This document shows positions 33,549-39,025 of a stretch of DNA of 39,025 bases, one piece after another. Positions within the stretch are counted from its first letter, which is position 1. The number at the start of each line of letters is the position of its first letter. The stretch covers positions 1 through 39,025 of the forward strand of contig JAAYLN010000030.1 in the NCBI GenBank assembly GCA_012521875.1, written 5' to 3'. A program made the position numbers and the translations under genes. Below the pieces are notes generated by a model that saw nothing but the letters and a program-made list of their open reading frames with translations, was not told where the DNA came from and made no database searches. The DNA is from Lentisphaerota bacterium (lineage in GTDB: Bacteria; Verrucomicrobiota; Kiritimatiellia; RFP12; JAAYLN01).

Positions 33549-35171
33549 TTAGTTCCTGACGGCGTTGGCGGCGTCGTACTGCTTGATCTTGGCCGCGGCC
33601 AGGAGACACGGACGGCGTGCGATGATCACCCAGAGGCCGCCTTCGTTGGCGGCACGGTCGAGGGTGTCGTTGAGTGCCTGCGGGTTGGCGACGTGGTCGA
33701 GCACCACGACGTTGGGCACGCCCATGGCCTTTACCGTGGCCTCGATGCTGATCTTGTGCGCCGGGCCATGCATGAGGTCGCGCCCGGTGGCTGGGTGCTC
33801 CTGCATGCCGGTCATGGCGGTGGTGCCGTTGTCGAGGATCAGCACCACGTGGCCGGTCGGCGGCGGATTGTAGAGCATCTCGGCGATGCCGGTCAGTCCG
33901 CTGTGCATGAAGGTGCTGTCGCCGATGACGCTGACCACGCGCCGTGCCTCGGCCTCCGGCAGGACATGGCGCAGGCCGAGCCCCGCCGAGATGCTGGCGC
34001 CCATGCAGACGGTGGTGTCGATGGCCTGGAAGGGCGGCATCACGCCCAGCGTATAGCAGCCGATGTCGCCGCTGACGATGGCCTTGCGGTCGCGCAGGAT
34101 CTCGAAGGCCGTGCGGTGGGGGCAGCCATTGCAGAGCTGCGGCGGCTTGCCGGGGGGTGGGGGAGTCTCGGGGGTCGTCTCGCCGGCCAGCAGACGCGTG
34201 ACGCGCGCCACGCTCATCTCGCCGAAGCGGTAGATCGGCGGATTGCGCACGGGGGCGGCACCGGCCAGGACGCAGCTCTCCCACAGCACCGGATCGCCCT
34301 CCTCGACCACGTAGGTCTGGGTATGGGCGGCGGCAAAGCGCCGTACCGCCTGCTCCGGCAGTGGGTGTACCATCATGACTTGCAGTACCGCCGTGTTCGG
34401 CGCGGCCTCGCGCGCCAGCACCGTGCTGATGCCATTGGCGATGATGCCGCGCAGTCCGGTATCCGCGCCTTCCAGCGGCGCGTAGAGGAGTGTGCCGTTG
34501 CCATCCTCCTCGGCCCATGCGCGGATAGCCTCGAGCTTCACGCGCAGGCGGCGGTGCGCCGGACGCGCATGGCCGGGCACCATCACACGCTCGGCTGCCT
34601 TGCGCTCGTATTGCGGCGCGGGCGCCGGCTCGAATGTGCGCCGCGCCACGATGCTCTTGGAGTGGCTCACACGCGTGGTAATGCGCAGCAGCACGGGAGT
34701 GTGCCAGCGCTCGGAGATCTCGACGGCGCGCGCCAGGCAGTCGTAGGCCTGCTGCGAGTCGGCCGGCTCGAGCATCGGTACGCCCGCCGCGATGGCGTAG
34801 CGCCGCGAATCCTGCTCGTTCTGGCTCGAGGCCATGCCGGGGTCGTCCGCCACGACGATCACCAGCGCGCCCTCGACGCCCGTGTAGGCCACCGTGAAGA
34901 GCGGATCCGCAGCCACATTCAGGCCGACGTGCTTCATGGTCACCATCACGCGGGCACGGGCGAAGGCCGCGCCGAGGCCGACCTCGAGGGCCACCTTCTC
35001 GTTCGGCGCCCACTGCGCGCGGCCGCCAAGGGCGCCGAACGTCTCCAGAACTTCCGTGCTCGGGGTGCCGGGATAGCCGACGCCAAGCGAGAAGCCATTA
35101 TCCAGCGCGGACCAGGCAATTGCCTCGTCGCCGTTTAGCAGCATGCGTTGTGCGTGTGTCTCCATAGGCAT
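33549..35171 (-). CDS. iorA: Indolepyruvate:ferredoxin oxidoreductase subunit alpha, without a recognisable C-terminal ferredoxin domain
   Basis: 540 aa; LGVGYPGTPSTEVLE, NGCPHRTAFEILRDRKAIVSGDIGCYTLG, GDSTFMHSGLTGIAEMLYNPPPTGHVVLILDNGTTAMTGMQEHPATG; ends RRPCLLAAAKIKQYDAANAVRN*. Confidence 0.93.
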   Translation of the reverse strand: MPMETHAQRMLLNGDEAIAWSALDNGFSLGVGYPGTPSTEVLETFGALGGRAQWAPNEKVALEVGLGAAFARARVMVTMKHVGLNVAADPLFTVAYTGVEGALVIVVADDPGMASSQNEQDSRRYAIAAGVPMLEPADSQQAYDCLARAVEISERWHTPVLLRITTRVSHSKSIVARRTFEPAPAPQYERKAAERVMVPGHARPAHRRLRVKLEAIRAWAEEDGNGTLLYAPLEGADTGLRGIIANGISTVLAREAAPNTAVLQVMMVHPLPEQAVRRFAAAHTQTYVVEEGDPVLWESCVLAGAAPVRNPPIYRFGEMSVARVTRLLAGETTPETPPPPGKPPQLCNGCPHRTAFEILRDRKAIVSGDIGCYTLGVMPPFQAIDTTVCMGASISAGLGLRHVLPEAEARRVVSVIGDSTFMHSGLTGIAEMLYNPPPTGHVVLILDNGTTAMTGMQEHPATGRDLMHGPAHKISIEATVKAMGVPNVVVLDHVANPQALNDTLDRAANEGGLWVIIARRPCLLAAAKIKQYDAANAVRN

Positions 35172-35215
35172 GGCAAAGTAAACCTTCAGAGGCCGAAAGT
35201 CAAGGAAAGGCGCAC

Positions 35216-35246
35216 AAAAAAAGGCGCCCCGCTTGCGCGGGACGCC
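35216..35246 (-). terminator. Intrinsic terminator after xseB
   Basis: Minus strand GGCGTCCCGC-GCAA-GCGGGGCGCC-TTTTTTT. Confidence 0.85.
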
Positions 35247-35262
35247 CGTTAAGCCGGTACAC

Positions 35263-35523
35263 CTACTCTGTGGGATTGAAGGGCTTGGTGGTGGCCTCGC
35301 CGTCGGGCCCCCTGACCAGCAGCTCGATGCGGCGCTCGACCTCGTTGAGCTTGTTGGTGCAGTGCCGGACGAGCTGCTGGCCGCGCTCGAAGGCGTTGAC
35401 CATGTCGTCGAGACCCATCTCGCCCTGTTCCATCTTCTGGACGAGGGCCTCGAGCTCCTCCAGGGCCGGTTCGAAGCCCAGCGTCGCTAGCGATTCATCC
35501 TTTTCCGGCTTCTTGGCTTCCAT
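35263..35523 (-). CDS. xseB: Exodeoxyribonuclease VII small subunit
   Basis: 86 aa; FEPALEELEALVQKMEQGEMGLDDMVNAFERGQQLVRHCTNKLNEVERRIELLV. Confidence 0.93.
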   Translation of the reverse strand: MEAKKPEKDESLATLGFEPALEELEALVQKMEQGEMGLDDMVNAFERGQQLVRHCTNKLNEVERRIELLVRGPDGEATTKPFNPTE

Positions 35524-35554
35524 GCTGCTCTCTGGTGGTGGTAGGTGTTAGGAA

Positions 35555-35631
35555 TGGTGGGCGGTGAGGGGCTCGAACCCCCGACTTCCTCGGTGTAAAC
35601 GAGGTGCTCTAGCCGACTGAGCTAACCGCCC
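35555..35631 (-). tRNA. tRNA-Val (anticodon TAC), CCA encoded
   Basis: Minus strand GGGCGGTTAGCTCAGTCGGCTAGAGCACCTCGTTTACACCGAGGAAGTCGGGGGTTCGAGCCCCTCACCGCCCACCA: 7-bp acceptor stem, anticodon loop TTTACAC, T-arm GGTTCGA. Confidence 0.95.
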
Positions 35632-35661
35632 GAAGTAAATGCATACCTTATACGGGTGCCG

Positions 35662-35683
35662 CGCTTTCGGCAAGCCGAAAGCG
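35662..35683 (-). terminator. Hairpin between clpB and tRNA-Val
   Basis: CGCTTTCGGC-AA-GCCGAAAGCG, no clear U-tract. Confidence 0.4.
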
Positions 35684-35699
35684 AAATCAGCCGAAAGCC

Positions 35700-38330
<2,631 letters not shown>

Positions 38331-38355
38331 GGTTGGTTCTCCTGTCGCCATATAA

Positions 38356-38374
38356 TTAGCAGGTAGAGTGCCAA
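38356..38374 (-). promoter_or_regulatory. Sigma54-like -24/-12 promoter candidate upstream of clpB
   Basis: Minus strand TTGGCACTCTACCTGCTAA: GG-N10-GC spacing, compare YTGGCAC-N5-TTGCW. Confidence 0.45.
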
Positions 38375-38395
38375 TGTGGCTATATGTGTCTAAGA

Positions 38396-38410
38396 TGCTG
38401 AAAATCAGCA
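38396..38410. promoter_or_regulatory. Palindrome upstream of the clpB promoter candidate
   Basis: TGCTGA-AAA-TCAGCA, with imperfect outer arms CTAAGA/TCTAG. Confidence 0.35.
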
Positions 38411-38513
38411 ATCTAGGCATAAAGAACGCCCCGACGGCATAGCGCCAGAATGGCGCAATAGAGCGGAGGTGGGACATAATGGCGCATGGAGAGCGGATGC
38501 TCGCCGCCCCCAC

Positions 38514-38544
38514 TTTGTCGCGAACTTTGTCGGATACTTTGTCG
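38514..38544 (-). repeat. Dispersed repeat family E
   Basis: actttgtcgcgaactttgtcggatactttgtcg. Confidence 0.83.
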
Positions 38545-38556
38545 AAGGCGAAAGGA

Positions 38557-38590
38557 ACCACGAAAGTCACGAAAAGCACGAAAGTAAAGG
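38557..38590 (+). repeat. 9-bp-period CACGAAAGY repeat
   Basis: accacgaaagtcacgaaaagcacgaaagtaaagg. Confidence 0.8.
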
Positions 38591-38630
38591 TGCAATTTGC
38601 CGCGAATGCACGCAAATGCACGCGAAAATG

Positions 38631-38745
38631 GAGTAAGCGGGTGGATGAAGCGTGCAGATTAAGAGTGGGATTAAGTGTGGGTTTAAGTGGGTGCTCCGCG
38701 CTTGCACCTTATTTCCACGCCTTGTCCCTCTTTACACTCTTTCCC
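38631..38745 (-). repeat. Dispersed repeat family D
   Basis: taagcgggtggatgaagcgtgcagattaagagtgggattaagtgtgggtttaagtgggtgctccgcgcttgcacc. Confidence 0.83.
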
Positions 38746-38793
38746 CTTTGAGGTGCCTCTTCAGGGCGCAGGGGGCGCTTTTTGGAGGGACGA

Positions 38794-39025
38794 TTATTGC
38801 GACCACACAGTGGCTCGCACTTTAGAGGGTAAAAGCGCTGCGCTGCCCTTTCGCCGCCCGGTGGCAAAAGGCAGTAGGCAGTGGCAGTAGGCAGTTATTG
38901 CGACCACACAGTGGCTCGCAATTTAGAGGGTAAAAGAGCTGCCTACCCTTTCGCCGCCTGAGGGCAAAAGGCAGTAGGCAGTGGCAGTAGGCAGTTATTG
39001 CGACCAGACAGTGGCTCGCAATTAA
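38794..39025 (+). repeat. Tandem ~100-bp repeat family H, continuing past the window edge
   Basis: TTATTGCGACCACACAGTGGCTCGCA starts at ~38794, 38895 and 38995. Confidence 0.9.

Noticed and set aside
33507-35138. 543-aa plus-strand ORF antisense to iorA (and a 502-aa minus-frame alternative at 33505-35013)
   Set aside because: No protein-like domains; the iorA frame has clear TPP-enzyme motifs.
38356-38374. CIRCE heat-shock operator for clpB
   Set aside because: Only the left half resembles CIRCE (TTGGCACTC); the GAGTGCTAA half at a 9-bp spacer is absent.
38331-38621. N-terminal 97-aa extension of ClpB in the supplied ORF
   Set aside because: It reads through repeat families E and CACGAAAGY; the canonical ClpB start MTDMNKMTQRAQLALQ with a good SD lies at 38330.
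38794-39025. Possible CRISPR array
   Set aside because: Repeat units are ~100 bp and near-identical throughout; no short repeat/unique spacer alternation and no cas genes in the window.

Overview
This is a GC-rich bacterial chromosomal window. The gene content (DapL, DUF4838-like protein, unusual glycoside-hydrolase-like proteins, IorAB, heavy intergenic repeats) suggests a PVC-superphylum, Lentisphaerota/Kiritimatiellota-like anaerobe; that placement is inference. I support about 25 protein genes, one tRNA-Val(TAC), and many dispersed intergenic repeats. Housekeeping genes are dapL, an LpxL-like acyltransferase, ychF, lemA, an M48 peptidase, a Nif3-like gene, dCMP deaminase, panB, iorAB, xseB and clpB. 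The most interesting accessory locus is a compact six-gene unit at 14395-20685. It encodes an IclR regulator, three consecutive QueG/reductive-dehalogenase-like 4Fe-4S proteins, an HpcH/HpaI aldolase and a DUF4838-like protein, behind a consensus-like promoter with a perfect palindromic operator candidate. Other notable observations: a tandem GH39-like protein whose second copy lost the acid/base Glu; two apparent single-nucleotide frameshifts; a 41-codon mutarotase remnant; an IorA without its usual C-terminal ferredoxin domain; a sigma54-like site before clpB; a 212-bp MITE-like element; and several interleaved intergenic repeat families that recur in modular islands. All calls come from reading the sequence and supplied ORFs. 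No database search was run.
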